Shown here piece after piece: positions 26,068 to 36,415 of a stretch of 64,000 bases of DNA (position 1 is its first letter; each line of letters starts with the position of its first letter). The translations under genes and the position numbers were made by a program. Origin of the DNA: Thermotomaculum hydrothermale. Lineage in GTDB: Bacteria > Acidobacteriota > Holophagae > Thermotomaculales > Thermotomaculaceae. The DNA is taken from NCBI RefSeq assembly GCF_016592575.1, contig NZ_AP017470.1:558001-622000 (forward strand), read 5' to 3'. The notes below the pieces were generated by a model. That model did no database searches. It was not told where the DNA came from and saw only the letters and a list, made by a program, of their open reading frames with translations.

Positions 26068-28381
26068 AAACTTTACGGACAGGGCACGGAGAGTATTATT
26101 CTTTGCCAGAAACAAAGCGGGGCAATTTCAAAACCCCTTTGTTGATTCAGTGCATCTTCTTCACGGTGTTTTAATGGAAGAAGACTCTCTTGTAATGTCC
26201 ACTTTAAAATACTGCAAAGTAGATACAATTCTTCTTAGAAAAGAAATAGATGTAATGTGTGTAAAATTGGGAAGGTCAGGTTATGGAGGAGAGATCCCTT
26301 TAACCGAGACAGTTCAGAATATGCTAAAACAGGCAATAAGAGAGTCTTTTGCCTTTGAAAGCGATAAGGTTGATGTTGAGCATATATTCCTTGCTATATT
26401 ACATTTTCCTTCATCTTCCGCTGTTACTGTTTTGAGAAATGCGGGACTTAGAAGTGTAATTGAAGCAAGAAATTACCTTACAGACGAGTTAAACAAGGAT
26501 ATTGATTTCTTCTCAGATATTGAAGATGAAGAAGATATAGAGGAAAAGTTCCCAAATCTTTCAAAGTACGGCAAAGATTTAACTTTGCTTGCAAAACAGG
26601 GTAAGCTTGATAAGTGTGTTGGAAGGGAAGTAGAGATTCAGAGGATAATTCACATACTTTCAAGAAGAAGGAAAAATAATCCTTTGCTTTTAGGGGATGC
26701 TGGTGTTGGGAAAACAGCAATTGTTGAAGGGCTTGCCCAGAGAATTGTTGAAGGAAATATCCCTGATAGCTTAAAAAACAGGTCATTGTTTGCCCTTGAC
26801 CTTGCAAGCATTGTTGCTGGCACAAAGTATAGGGGACAGTTTGAGGAAAGATTAAGGGATATTATTAAAGAGGCTGTGCAGGAAAAGGCAATTTTATTTA
26901 TAGATGAATTTCATACAATTGTAGGCGCAGGTTCTGCTGAAGGCTCTCTTGATGCTGCCAATATGCTTAAACCATCTCTCGCCAGAGGGGAATTACAGTG
27001 TATAGGTGCTACCACCTATAAAGAATTTTCAAAACATATAGAAAAAGACAAATCTTTAATGAGAAGGTTTCAGGTAGTAAAGGTTGTTCAGCCTGATTTT
27101 GAAGAAACTCTGCATATATTAAGAGAGATTAAGGATAGGTATGAGGATTTTCACGGTGTTGAATATACTTATGAAGCATTAAAAAAAGCGGTAAGTCTTT
27201 CGGAAAGGTTTATTCCAGGGAGAATGCAGCCTGACAAGTCTATAGATTTAATAGATGAGGCGGGGGCTAAGGTCAAAATAGAATTTTTAAAGAGCCTTGA
27301 AGAAAAAGGGATATCAAAAAGCGAGGTTGAAGAGAAACCTAAGGTTGAACCAAAGCATATAGAAGAAGCTGTTGCCAATTGGACAGGAATTCCTGTGTCG
27401 TCAATAACAGAAGGAGAAAGGGAGAGGCTGTTAAATTTAAAAGATTACCTTTACTCAAGAATTGTTGGGCAAAACAAGGCAATTGAGATTCTTGTTAAAG
27501 CCATAAAAAGAGCAAGGCTTGGGATGTCTTCTCCCAATAGGCCGTCAGGAGTATTTATGTTTTTAGGCCCAACTGGAGTGGGTAAAACCGAGCTTTCAAA
27601 GCAGCTTGCTGTTTATCTTTTTAGAAGTGAAAAGTCTCTTATAAGATTTGATATGTCAGAGTTTATGGAAAAGCATTCGGTATCAAGGCTTATAGGCGCC
27701 CCTCCCGGTTATGTGGGATATGAAGAGGGTGGTCAGTTAACTGAGGCGGTAAAAAAACAGCCATATTCAGTTATACTTCTTGACGAGATAGAAAAGGCTC
27801 ACCCAGACTTGATAAATATACTCCTACAGATTTTTGATGACGGAAGAGTTACAGATGCTTTTGGAGAGACAATAGATTTCTCAAATACAATTATAATTAT
27901 GACATCAAATGTAGGCTCAAGAATTATTCACCATGGGAAACATCCTGGATTTAAAGTGAAAGACGAGAACCTTAAACCAATGGATAAAAAATCTGACATT
28001 ATGGGGGAGGTTAAAAGATTTTTTACACCAGAGTTTCTGAACAGAATAGACGAAATTATTGTATTCAACCCGTTAGGGAAGGATGATTTAAAGAAGATAG
28101 TTTATATACTTATTAACGATTTAAACGAGTTTTTAAGAGAGAAAAAAATTCAGGTTAAACTTACAGAGAAGGCTGTAGACTGGATTGTTGATATTGCTTG
28201 CAAAGACTTGAACTACGGAGCAAGGCCTTTGAAAAGAGCTGTTCAGGAATATGTGCAGGATAAATTATCTGATGCAATTATAGAAAACTACAAGAACAGC
28301 GAAGGAGAATACACAATAGATGTGCAGAACAATGGAATTATCATAAAGAAAAAGGGGAAGGGTGTGGAGGTTAAATGTTAA
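26060..28381 (+). CDS. clpC: Clp protease ATPase subunit (ClpC/ClpA type)
   Basis: An AAA+ unfoldase that feeds ClpP. I take ATG 26060 ([18 protein letters not shown]), the conserved Clp start, rather than the longer frame from 26021. The N-domain occupies about residues 1-145. AAA module 1 has [18 protein letters not shown] and [15 protein letters not shown] short middle region without the long ClpB coiled coil follows. AAA module 2 has [15 protein letters not shown] and [15 protein letters not shown]. 773 residues. The gene sits between lolD and bamA, which is not its usual place and could give co-regulation with envelope assembly. Confidence 0.9.
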   Translation: MFENFTDRARRVLFFARNKAGQFQNPFVDSVHLLHGVLMEEDSLVMSTLKYCKVDTILLRKEIDVMCVKLGRSGYGGEIPLTETVQNMLKQAIRESFAFESDKVDVEHIFLAILHFPSSSAVTVLRNAGLRSVIEARNYLTDELNKDIDFFSDIEDEEDIEEKFPNLSKYGKDLTLLAKQGKLDKCVGREVEIQRIIHILSRRRKNNPLLLGDAGVGKTAIVEGLAQRIVEGNIPDSLKNRSLFALDLASIVAGTKYRGQFEERLRDIIKEAVQEKAILFIDEFHTIVGAGSAEGSLDAANMLKPSLARGELQCIGATTYKEFSKHIEKDKSLMRRFQVVKVVQPDFEETLHILREIKDRYEDFHGVEYTYEALKKAVSLSERFIPGRMQPDKSIDLIDEAGAKVKIEFLKSLEEKGISKSEVEEKPKVEPKHIEEAVANWTGIPVSSITEGERERLLNLKDYLYSRIVGQNKAIEILVKAIKRARLGMSSPNRPSGVFMFLGPTGVGKTELSKQLAVYLFRSEKSLIRFDMSEFMEKHSVSRLIGAPPGYVGYEEGGQLTEAVKKQPYSVILLDEIEKAHPDLINILLQIFDDGRVTDAFGETIDFSNTIIIMTSNVGSRIIHHGKHPGFKVKDENLKPMDKKSDIMGEVKRFFTPEFLNRIDEIIVFNPLGKDDLKKIVYILINDLNEFLREKKIQVKLTEKAVDWIVDIACKDLNYGARPLKRAVQEYVQDKLSDAIIENYKNSEGEYTIDVQNNGIIIKKKGKGVEVKC

Positions 28382-30711
28382 AAATCCGAAATTTGGTTAT
28401 TTTTCTGGTTGTCTTTTGTTCTTTGACAGTAAGGGCTGAGGTTATTGAAAAGATAAAGGTTGTTGGAAATGTTAGGATTTCCACTCAATCTATATTATTC
28501 AGGATTCATAGCGAAGAGGGACAGGAGTTAGACCTTGATACAATATCTCAGGATATAAAAAGGCTATGGGATTTAAAGGTTTTTTCAGATATTAAGGTTG
28601 ATGTTGAAGATGGGAAAAATGGGAAGATAGTTATCTTTGCCGTTAAGGAAAGACCGATAGTTAAAGACTATGAATTTTTAGGCAATCACGCAGTAGGTCC
28701 CAATGCCCTTCTTGATAAATTAAAAGAAAAAGGGGTTGTCTTACGAAAAAACAGCCAGCTTGATTATGAAGAGATAGCAAGGATAAAGAAGGCTATAATT
28801 GATATATATAAAGAAAAAGGTTATCAATACACAAAAGTTGAGCACGCATACACCTCGGTGGGAAACAATATTATAAATTTGACTTTTACAATTTATGAGG
28901 GCTCAAAGGTTCATGTTTATAAGATTGATTTTGAAGGTAATAAAGTTTATTCGGATAGAAAGTTGAAGAAAAAGCTTAAAAAACTTAAAGAGCACTGGAT
29001 GTTTTCATGGATTTCGGCAACTGATATTTATTCAGAAAAGAAGTACAATGAAGCAATAGAAAATCTGAAAAAGTTTTACTGGAAACATGGTTATAAAGAC
29101 ATATATGTTGGAGAACCAAAAATAGAAGTTAAGGACTTTACCTCTGAAAAGCAAAAAAAGAAGAATAAAGAGAGATTAAAGGAGCACAAAAAGATTAAAC
29201 AGGATTTAAGAATGTATATAACCATCCCAATTCACGAAGGGAAACAGTACTTTATTGGTAGGGTTTCCTTTGTAGGTAACAAGGTTTTACCTGACACTTA
29301 TCTTGTAAAAAAATGGGAATTGGAAGAAGGGAAGCCATACAATCTTGATAAAATTAACGAATTTGTAAAAGATATTTCTGAAACATATAACAATTTTGGG
29401 TATTTGCAGTTTACAATGGAGAAAATTACAAAAATCAGGGATGGTAACATTGTTGATTTGACTTTTAAAATTAATGAAGGGAAAAGGTTTGTTTTACACA
29501 GGCTCGAATTTAAAGGAAACGATGTAACAAGAGATAAGGTGTTAAGAAGAGAATTCCTCATCCCTGAGGGTTCTGTCTTCAGGATTGATGCTTTCAAAAA
29601 CAGTATGCTTAAAATAAACCAATTGGGATTTTTTGATATAACTCAGCATGAACCACATATTAAATTGGTTCCTGGAGAAAACAAGGTTAATGTTGTTGTA
29701 GAGGGGGAAGAAAGTGGTGTTAATGAATTGAATTTTGGTGGTGGTTACAGCGAATTTTCAGGGTTTTTCTTACAGGGTTCATATTCAACGAGAAACTTTT
29801 TAGGCAGAGGTGAACAGTTAAGTGTTTCAGCAACAACAGGTGCAAGAATTACTTACTATAATATTATGTTTACCGAACCATGGATATTTGATTATCCCCA
29901 TTCTTTTACGGTTAATATATTTAATAGTGAGTCTGAATACTATAACTTTTCGAGAAAGGCAAGTGGTTTTAGCTTTAGTTTTGGATTTAGATTAACCACT
30001 TTTTTAACTTACTCTATCGGGTATAAGTATGAGTTAGTTGATGTTCCTGGTTCTTCATTACAACAAAACTCAATCTTTAAACCTATTTCAAACAGATTAA
30101 CATCTTCAATATTCCAGGCACTTACCTACAACACTTTAAACCATCCATTTATGCCTACAGAGGGGCAAAAGTATTCTTTGAGTTTTGAGTATGCAGGCTG
30201 GCAGTTAGGTGGAGATAATTTTAAGTATACAATAGGATTAAAAGCGTTAAAGCTGATTCCGGCTTACAAAAAGAGTTTCTTTGATGTGAACATAACCGCG
30301 TACTATCAAAAGGGACTTGAGGGTAATGTAATTCCTTATTATGACAGATACTTTATAGGTGGTACAAACACTGTAAGGGGATATGATTACAGAAGAATTG
30401 CTCCTGTTGACCCTGATACAAACCAGTTAATTGGTGGTACAAAGATGTTTGTTGCTAACCTTGAATATGTTATACCTGTTGAAAACAGGTTTCAATTTGC
30501 AGTTTTCTACGATATGGGAGGTGTCTGGACAGAAGATATGGGCTGGTTTTCTAATGAATACTCACTTAAGCGTTCGTGGGGTTTTGAGGCAAGGTTTAAT
30601 CTCCCGGTATTTCAAATGCCTATGAGAGTTATTTATGGATTCCCGCTTGATGAGATACCTGGAGTTGAAAAGAAGGGAAATATTGAGTTTACCATAGGGA
30701 CTATATTTTAA
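28375..30711 (+). CDS. bamA: Outer membrane protein assembly factor BamA
   Basis: BamA inserts beta-barrel proteins into the outer membrane. The 778-residue precursor has a signal peptide (NLVIFLVVFCSLTVRA), POTRA repeats over about residues 20-440 (for example IDFEGNKVYSDRKL and LEFKGNDVTRDKVL), and a C-terminal 16-strand barrel. The barrel includes the conserved loop-6 region GGTNTVRGYDYR and ends in phenylalanine, the usual barrel terminus. RBS GGAGG; its start overlaps the clpC stop. skp follows after 35 bases. Confidence 0.95.
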   Translation: MLKIRNLVIFLVVFCSLTVRAEVIEKIKVVGNVRISTQSILFRIHSEEGQELDLDTISQDIKRLWDLKVFSDIKVDVEDGKNGKIVIFAVKERPIVKDYEFLGNHAVGPNALLDKLKEKGVVLRKNSQLDYEEIARIKKAIIDIYKEKGYQYTKVEHAYTSVGNNIINLTFTIYEGSKVHVYKIDFEGNKVYSDRKLKKKLKKLKEHWMFSWISATDIYSEKKYNEAIENLKKFYWKHGYKDIYVGEPKIEVKDFTSEKQKKKNKERLKEHKKIKQDLRMYITIPIHEGKQYFIGRVSFVGNKVLPDTYLVKKWELEEGKPYNLDKINEFVKDISETYNNFGYLQFTMEKITKIRDGNIVDLTFKINEGKRFVLHRLEFKGNDVTRDKVLRREFLIPEGSVFRIDAFKNSMLKINQLGFFDITQHEPHIKLVPGENKVNVVVEGEESGVNELNFGGGYSEFSGFFLQGSYSTRNFLGRGEQLSVSATTGARITYYNIMFTEPWIFDYPHSFTVNIFNSESEYYNFSRKASGFSFSFGFRLTTFLTYSIGYKYELVDVPGSSLQQNSIFKPISNRLTSSIFQALTYNTLNHPFMPTEGQKYSLSFEYAGWQLGGDNFKYTIGLKALKLIPAYKKSFFDVNITAYYQKGLEGNVIPYYDRYFIGGTNTVRGYDYRRIAPVDPDTNQLIGGTKMFVANLEYVIPVENRFQFAVFYDMGGVWTEDMGWFSNEYSLKRSWGFEARFNLPVFQMPMRVIYGFPLDEIPGVEKKGNIEFTIGTIF

Positions 30712-30746
30712 AGTTCTTCTAAATAAATTTAAAAAGGAGAGGTGTT

Positions 30747-31259
30747 ATGAAAAAATTTGGAGTTTTTTGTGCGATTGTATTTGGGATTCTTTTTGCAGGG
30801 TCTGTTTTTGCTCAGACAAAGGTAGCTGTTTTAGATGCTGATCAGGTGATTTTAAGATCCCAGAAGGGAAAGGCTTTTCTGAAAGAGTTGGATGCTTTTG
30901 CAAAGCAGAAAGATGAACAAATTAAAAAGAAGGTTGCTGAATTCCAGCAGTTGCAGAAAGAGTACAAGGCAAAGGCTCCGTCTCTTTCTGAGGATAAGGC
31001 AATGGAAATGCAGAAGAAACTTTCTGATATGCAGATTGAGATTAAGAGAATGCAGGATGATGCAAAGAGAGAATTTCAATTAAAACAGACAAAGGGTTTT
31101 GAAAAATTTAGAAAAATCTTGCAGCCTATTGTTGAACAAATTGCAAAAGAAAAGGGAATTGATATTGTTTTTTCAAGGGCTCAGAGCGGTATTGCTTACC
31201 ACTCTCCCGCTGTTGACATTACACAGGAAGTAATCAAGAGGTTTGATGCTACAAAGTAA
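30747..31259 (+). CDS. skp: Periplasmic chaperone Skp/OmpH
   Basis: Skp escorts unfolded outer-membrane proteins to BamA. The 170 residues comprise a signal peptide ([16 protein letters not shown]) and a long Lys/Glu/Gln-rich coiled coil (residues of about 45-130) with the family ending of [15 protein letters not shown]...[10 protein letters not shown]. Family length and placement between bamA and lpxD are typical of diderm bacteria. RBS AAGGAGAGG. Confidence 0.92.
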   Translation: MKKFGVFCAIVFGILFAGSVFAQTKVAVLDADQVILRSQKGKAFLKELDAFAKQKDEQIKKKVAEFQQLQKEYKAKAPSLSEDKAMEMQKKLSDMQIEIKRMQDDAKREFQLKQTKGFEKFRKILQPIVEQIAKEKGIDIVFSRAQSGIAYHSPAVDITQEVIKRFDATK

Positions 31260-32259
31260 AGTTTTCAAACTTTCAGAACTGGCTAAAAAATTTAACCTTG
31301 TTTTAAAAGGGGAAGATAAAGAGATAAGGGAAGTGGCTTCTATCGAGAGTGCCACTCCCTTTTCACTTTGTTATATCAGGGATAAATCTTTCCTTGAAAA
31401 GGCATTAAACTCAAATGCTGGAGCGATAATTATCCCTGAGGGGATTGACGCAGATTTTAAAAAGCCTGTTTTAATAGCAAAAGACCCTTACCTTGCGTTT
31501 ATTGAGATTGAAAAATTATTTATTGAGCCACCAAAGATACATTTAGATTTATCAAAAAGTTTTGTTCATCCTGACGCAGAAGTAGGTGAAAATGTTGAAA
31601 TTGCCCCTTTTTGTTATATAGGTGCAGGAACAAAAATAGGGGACAATGTAAGGCTTTTCCCGGGGGTTAAAATCCTTGATAATGTTGAAATTGGAGACAA
31701 TACTGTTATCTATTCAAATGTTACTGTTTTTGAAAATTGTAAAGTCGGAAAAAACTGTCAAATAGGAGCAAACACCTCAATCGGAGGGGACGGTTTTGGT
31801 TTCCACTTTGCAAATGGAGTGCACAATAAGGTGCCTCAAATAGGGATTGTCAGGATTGAAGATAATGTTGAGATTGGAAGCAATGTTGCAATTGATAGGG
31901 CGACCTTTGGAGAAACGGTAATTGGAGAAGGGACAAAGATTGATAACCTTGTCCAGATAGGACACAATGTAAAAATAGGGAAAAACTGTATTTTAGTTGC
32001 AATGGTTGGTATTGCCGGAAGTACTGAAATTGGCGATTACACTGTTATAGCAGGGAAAGCAGGTATAACAGGCCACATTAAAATTGGCAAGGGAGTGACA
32101 ATAGGAGGAGGCTCTGTTGTCTTAAAGTCTGTTAAAGACGGTGAGTTTGTTGTTGGATACCCTGCTATAAATGACAGAGAGTGGAAAAGGTTACAGGCAT
32201 ATATATCCAAACTTCCTGAAATGTATAAAAAATTAAAGAAAATAAAAGAGGAAGATTAG
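31246..32259 (+). CDS. lpxD: UDP-3-O-acylglucosamine N-acyltransferase LpxD
   Basis: LpxD adds the second acyl chain in lipid A synthesis. It has the N-terminal LpxD uridine-binding domain (about residues 1-100, with [17 protein letters not shown]) and a left-handed beta helix of hexapeptide repeats such as [13 protein letters not shown], ending with [21 protein letters not shown]. The catalytic histidine lies in [13 protein letters not shown] 31246 after AAGAGG overlaps skp by 14 bases; the in-frame TTG at 31243 is less likely. Confidence 0.95.
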   Translation: MLQSKVFKLSELAKKFNLVLKGEDKEIREVASIESATPFSLCYIRDKSFLEKALNSNAGAIIIPEGIDADFKKPVLIAKDPYLAFIEIEKLFIEPPKIHLDLSKSFVHPDAEVGENVEIAPFCYIGAGTKIGDNVRLFPGVKILDNVEIGDNTVIYSNVTVFENCKVGKNCQIGANTSIGGDGFGFHFANGVHNKVPQIGIVRIEDNVEIGSNVAIDRATFGETVIGEGTKIDNLVQIGHNVKIGKNCILVAMVGIAGSTEIGDYTVIAGKAGITGHIKIGKGVTIGGGSVVLKSVKDGEFVVGYPAINDREWKRLQAYISKLPEMYKKLKKIKEED

Positions 32260-32285
32260 ATAAGAGTAAGAGGAGGATGGAGAGA

Positions 32286-32714
32286 ATGGCTATTTTGTTT
32301 GAAGAAATAAAAAAAATTCTGCCTCACAGATACCCATTTCTTTTAATTGATAGAGTTTTGGAAGTTGAGGCTGATAAAAAAATTAAAGCAATTAAAAATG
32401 TTACAGGTAACGAGCCTTTTTTTCAGGGGCATTTCCCACATCATGCGGTAATGCCAGGTGTTTTAATTGTTGAAGCAATGGCTCAGGCAGGTGCTATTTG
32501 CCTTTTAGTTGAGAGAGAGGTAAAAGGCACACTTGTGTTTGCCGGTATTGAAAAGGCAAAATTTAGAAAACCTGTCGTGCCGGGTGATACAATAACATTT
32601 GAAGTTGAGGTGTTAAACCTAAAAAAAAGATTTTGCAAATTGCACGGTAAGGCATTTGTTGATGGAACAATGGTTGCCGAAGCAACTTTTTCTTCGGCAC
32701 TTGCAGAAATGTAA
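32286..32714 (+). CDS. fabZ: 3-hydroxyacyl-ACP dehydratase FabZ
   Basis: FabZ dehydrates 3-hydroxyacyl-ACP in fatty-acid elongation and competes with LpxA and LpxD for 3-hydroxyacyl chains. The hot-dog fold motifs ILPHRYPFLLIDRV and FFQGHFPHHAVMPGVLIVEAMAQ carry the catalytic His and Glu. I chose ATG 32286, nine bases after AGGAGG, since the ATG at 32277 directly abuts the RBS. 142 residues, the usual length. The lpxD-fabZ-lpxA order is standard. Confidence 0.95.
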   Translation: MAILFEEIKKILPHRYPFLLIDRVLEVEADKKIKAIKNVTGNEPFFQGHFPHHAVMPGVLIVEAMAQAGAICLLVEREVKGTLVFAGIEKAKFRKPVVPGDTITFEVEVLNLKKRFCKLHGKAFVDGTMVAEATFSSALAEM

Positions 32715-32726
32715 ACAGGAGGAATT

Positions 32727-33497
32727 ATGATTCACCCGACCGCAATTGTCGGTAAAAATGTAGAGATAGGGGAAAATGTTGAGATCGGCCCCTTTTGCGT
32801 GATCAACGATAATGTAAAAATAGGTGATGGTACAAAGTTGATTTCCCATGTGCAAATTGATTCAAATACTGAAATTGGGAAAAACAATGTTATTTACCCC
32901 TTTTGTGTTTTAGGTTACCCTCCACAGGATTTAAAGTACCATGGAGAAGAGACTAAAACTGTAATAGGGGATGAAAATGTTATTCGTGAATACACAACTG
33001 TTCACAGAGGCACTGTTACAGGCAGAAGCGAAACAATAGTAGGTTCAAAAAACTTCATAATGGCTTATAGCCATATTGCCCACGACTGTATTGTAGGTGA
33101 TAACAATATTTTTGTTAACGGTGCAACATTAGGAGGGCATGTTACTGTTGGAAATGGAGTTTATATTGGTGCTTATTCAGGTGTTCACCAGTTTTGCAGA
33201 ATAGGGGACCATGCTTTTATTGGTGGTTATTCTGTTATTACTCAAGATGCACTTCCTTTTGTTAAAACTGTTGGAAACAGGGCTAAAACTTACGACATAA
33301 ATGTTATAGGCCTTGAGAGGAAGGGATTTCCAAGGGAAACAATTGATGCATTGAAAAAATCTTATAGAATTCTTGTGAGAAGAGGGCTTAAACTTAAAGA
33401 AGCCCTTGAAGAAATTAGAAGGGAATTTCCCCATATTCCTGAGGCTCTTTATTTTGCAGACTTTATTGAGCAAAGCCAGAGAGGTATTTGCAGATAA
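32727..33497 (+). CDS. lpxA: UDP-N-acetylglucosamine O-acyltransferase LpxA
   Basis: LpxA starts lipid A synthesis by 3-O-acylation of UDP-GlcNAc. The 256 residues are a left-handed beta helix (IHPTAIVGKNVEIGENVEIGP) with the catalytic His in MAYSHIAHDCIVG and the substrate motif GGHVTVGN, followed by a C-terminal helical part (RGLKLKEALEEIRREFP). RBS AGGAGG. It follows fabZ by 12 bases. Confidence 0.96.
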   Translation: MIHPTAIVGKNVEIGENVEIGPFCVINDNVKIGDGTKLISHVQIDSNTEIGKNNVIYPFCVLGYPPQDLKYHGEETKTVIGDENVIREYTTVHRGTVTGRSETIVGSKNFIMAYSHIAHDCIVGDNNIFVNGATLGGHVTVGNGVYIGAYSGVHQFCRIGDHAFIGGYSVITQDALPFVKTVGNRAKTYDINVIGLERKGFPRETIDALKKSYRILVRRGLKLKEALEEIRREFPHIPEALYFADFIEQSQRGICR

Positions 33498-33503
33498 ACT
33501 CTT

Positions 33504-34484
33504 ATGAGTTTATTGAAACCGCTTAAAATTGCAAATTTAACGATAGACTTCCCCGCCATACTTGCTCCTATGGCGGGGATTACTCATTCCCCTTTCAGAA
33601 ATTTAATCCTTTTATATCAAAAACCTGGTTTGTTTTTTTCTGAAATGTTAAGCTCTAAAAGTGTTTTGTACGAAGATTTTTCTCAATCAATATACTTAAG
33701 GTGTATTGATAGTGTTAGAGAAAGGCCTATTGCCTATCAGATTTTTGCATCTGATGAAGAATCTGCTTTTCTTGCTGCAAAGAGGCTTAACAAGGAAGAA
33801 TATATAGACATTATTGATTTTAACCTTTCCTGTCCTGCACCTGAGATTGCTAAAAAGAGAAAGGCTGGAGCTTTTTTGCTTTCCGATTTAGACCTTGCAT
33901 TTAAAATTTTAAAAGCGGTTAAAAGGGGGTTAACAAAACCTTTTACAGTAAAGGTTAGAATTGGGATGAAAGAGGACAGGGAATTATTAAAAGATTTGAT
34001 TTCAATGGTTGAAGAGGCGGGGGCAGATGCAATAACTGTTCACCCAAGGCTTGTTAAGCAGAAGTTAAAGGGAAAATCAAAGTGGGAGTATATTGCTTTT
34101 GTAAAGGAAATTGCAGGCATTCCTGTTATTGGAAACGGAGATGTTAAAACAAGGGAAGATTTTTTTAGAATGCTTGAAGAAACAGGTTGTGACGGAGTGA
34201 TGATAGGAAGGGCAGCTGTGCAGAAACCCTGGATTTTCGGGGAAATTTCGGAGAAGGAGTATGAAATTACCCCTGATTTTTTAATAAATCTTTATCAAAG
34301 AATGCTTGAATTATACAAAGAATTCTTCCCCCCTGAAAAAGCTTTAGGAAGAATTAAAGAGTTTACCTGGTATTTTTCTAAAAATTTGAAATTTGGCCAT
34401 CATTTTGCCTCAAAAGTGCAGTCCTCAAAATCTGTTAATGAAATATTAAATTTTTTCAAAGATTACATCAAATCCTGTTTTTAA
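33504..34484 (+). CDS. dus: tRNA-dihydrouridine synthase
   Basis: An FMN enzyme that reduces uridines in the tRNA D loop. In 326 residues the TIM barrel shows LAPMAGITHSPFRNL, the catalytic-cysteine motif IIDFNLSCPAPEIAKKRKAGA, VKVRIG, and the FMN phosphate site GNGDVKTREDF and GVMIGRAAVQKPWIF. The catalytic motif has SCPAPEI rather than the common GCP form. It starts six bases after lpxA and is the last gene of this operon. Subtype (DusB-like) not certain. Confidence 0.92.
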   Translation: MSLLKPLKIANLTIDFPAILAPMAGITHSPFRNLILLYQKPGLFFSEMLSSKSVLYEDFSQSIYLRCIDSVRERPIAYQIFASDEESAFLAAKRLNKEEYIDIIDFNLSCPAPEIAKKRKAGAFLLSDLDLAFKILKAVKRGLTKPFTVKVRIGMKEDRELLKDLISMVEEAGADAITVHPRLVKQKLKGKSKWEYIAFVKEIAGIPVIGNGDVKTREDFFRMLEETGCDGVMIGRAAVQKPWIFGEISEKEYEITPDFLINLYQRMLELYKEFFPPEKALGRIKEFTWYFSKNLKFGHHFASKVQSSKSVNEILNFFKDYIKSCF

Positions 34485-34542
34485 TTGTTACCTTTTTTAA
34501 AAAGAATTATCCTATTAAGTGAAAGGAAAGAGAGAGGTTATT

Positions 34543-36066
34543 ATGTTTTCATTGAAAAGGAATTTTAAAACCTTATTGCTTTTAATCCTCTTTTTAGCAG
34601 CAAATTTATTGGTTTACACAAATAAAATGCCTCTATACCACGAAGAGCCTCGAAGAACGATAATTGCAAATGAAATGCTGTTAAGGGGAAGTTATATAGT
34701 TCCAACCGTTTGTTATGAAACATACTTTAAAAAGCCTCCATTACAAAACTGGATTATCCTTTTTCTCGGGAAAATAACCGGGAAAATAACAAATTTTGAT
34801 GCAAGGTTACCTTCTGTTCTCTCTTTTCTTTTGACAGGTTTTTTTCTTTTTTTTCTTTTTGATGACAGAAAACAGGGCTTTATTGCTTCACTAATTTTTC
34901 TAACAAGCTATGTTACCTTGATTTCGTATGCAAACAAAGCAGAGCCGGATATTCTATTTACCTCATTAATCTTTTTGTCATATTATTTCTGGCAAAAGTC
35001 AAAGTCATTAAGTTTTTTTATTATTTCTTCAATCTTTATGGGGCTTGCAATGTTAACAAAAGGAATTTCTCCTATATTTTTCTATCCAGGTTTGGTTTTG
35101 TTCTATGCTTTTAAAAGAGATAATTTTAGCAAAAATTTTTTAAAGTTGGTTTTTCACTTTGTTCTTTCTCTAATTTTTCCTATTTTATGGCTATTTTTAT
35201 TTGCAGAGAAAGCAAATCTAAATTCTCTTCTTTTAGTTTTTTCAAATGAGGTTTCAAGCAGAATGGTTGGTTCTTTTTCATTTGTAGTTTTGCATCTAAT
35301 AACCTTTCCCTTGAGGGCATTTTTAGCCCTTTTCCCCTGGAGTATAGTGTTTATTTTTATCTTTGACAAAAAGTTGACAAAAGAGTTGAAAGAAAATGAA
35401 CTTTTTATGACTTCTTTTTTGATTTTTATTACTTCCTTTCTAATTATGACAGTATTTCCAGGGGGAAAGGGAAGATACTTTATGCCAGCCGCACCTTTTT
35501 TTGCCATAACTTTATCATTTTTATGCCCTAAAGGGTATCTTTTAAAGGATAGTATTAAGTGGTTTTCAATACTGTTTTTAAGTGCAATTTATTTCATTTT
35601 TTCATTTTATGTTATTAAGCATGGGTTTGTTTTCCAGGGAATTGTCCTGATTATTTTAGGTGTTCTGCTTCTATTATTTTTGAGATTTAAGTACTATGTT
35701 TTTGATTTCCTCGTTGTTTTTTCAATGTTTCTCTTTCTCTTTTACATCCACGGTTTATATTTGTACAGGGCAAACACAAAAAAGAATTACAAGCAGATTG
35801 CTTACCGAATATACACTCTGTTTCCTGATAAGAGATTGCCAGTTGTTGTGGATAACACTTTAAAGCCTGAGTTTGTGTCATTGGCATTGAATTTGGAGAG
35901 GATTACAGGGGAGTTTGTATATTCTGAAAATGTAATAAAACCAAATGATTTTTATTTAATAACTTCAAAGGATAAGGTGTGCAAGTGCTGTAAAAAGATA
36001 TTCCTCTGCAATTGCTCTTCAAATGTGCCCACACTTTATGTTTATCATTGTAAGAAAAGGGAATGA
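34543..36066 (+). CDS. GT39/ArnT-like membrane glycosyltransferase
   Basis: Polyprenyl-phosphate-dependent transferases of this group modify lipid A or surface proteins in the periplasm. The 507-residue protein has about ten or more membrane segments and a first periplasmic loop motif YHEEPRRTIIANEML, matching the D/E-rich catalytic loop of ArnT and other GT39/GT83 enzymes; KPPLQNWI follows as in that family. The start ATG follows GAGAGG; a GTG 24 bases upstream is in frame but less likely. It has a Cys-rich end (KVCKCCKKIFLCNC), which is unusual for the family. Donor and acceptor cannot be read. Confidence 0.82.
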   Translation: MFSLKRNFKTLLLLILFLAANLLVYTNKMPLYHEEPRRTIIANEMLLRGSYIVPTVCYETYFKKPPLQNWIILFLGKITGKITNFDARLPSVLSFLLTGFFLFFLFDDRKQGFIASLIFLTSYVTLISYANKAEPDILFTSLIFLSYYFWQKSKSLSFFIISSIFMGLAMLTKGISPIFFYPGLVLFYAFKRDNFSKNFLKLVFHFVLSLIFPILWLFLFAEKANLNSLLLVFSNEVSSRMVGSFSFVVLHLITFPLRAFLALFPWSIVFIFIFDKKLTKELKENELFMTSFLIFITSFLIMTVFPGGKGRYFMPAAPFFAITLSFLCPKGYLLKDSIKWFSILFLSAIYFIFSFYVIKHGFVFQGIVLIILGVLLLLFLRFKYYVFDFLVVFSMFLFLFYIHGLYLYRANTKKNYKQIAYRIYTLFPDKRLPVVVDNTLKPEFVSLALNLERITGEFVYSENVIKPNDFYLITSKDKVCKCCKKIFLCNCSSNVPTLYVYHCKKRE

Positions 36067-36136
36067 GTAAGATTTTTTTGCATTATTTTTTTTCTTGATT
36101 TTCAAGGGCTTTTTCAATATAATTCTCTTTGCGTGT

Positions 36137-36213
36137 GGCGGTGTAGCTCAGGTGGTTAGAGCATGCGGCTCATATCCGCAGTGTCGGGGGTTCGAGTCCC
36201 TCCACCGCCACCA
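36137..36213 (+). tRNA. tRNA with CAT anticodon (probably elongator tRNA-Met)
   Basis: Full cloverleaf with acceptor stem GGCGGTG/CACCGCC, anticodon stem TGCGG/CCGCA enclosing CTCATAT (anticodon CAT), T loop TTCGAGT, discriminator A and an encoded CCA. A paired G1-C72 rules out initiator tRNA. Elongator Met and the lysidine-modified Ile2 type share the anticodon; I favour Met. An eight-T run directly follows. Confidence 0.92.
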
Positions 36214-36415
36214 TTTTTTTTATGCCTTCATTTGATATTTAATTTCATTTAAAATTTAAAAAGTGAAAAATGTTGAAGCCAAATCTATTTTCTTGATGGT
36301 TAATGGTGTAATTTGTGAATAAAAAGTAGAGGTATATTTTATTCTTGCTTGCAGTTGAGAATAAGGGGATTAAATTTATAGATGAATAATTTTATTTTTC
36401 TGTTAAGGGGGGTAT

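Noticed and set aside
36137-36213. tRNA-Met gene as integration site of a mobile island
   Set aside because: No partial tRNA 3' copy, integrase or compositional change is seen in the following genes.
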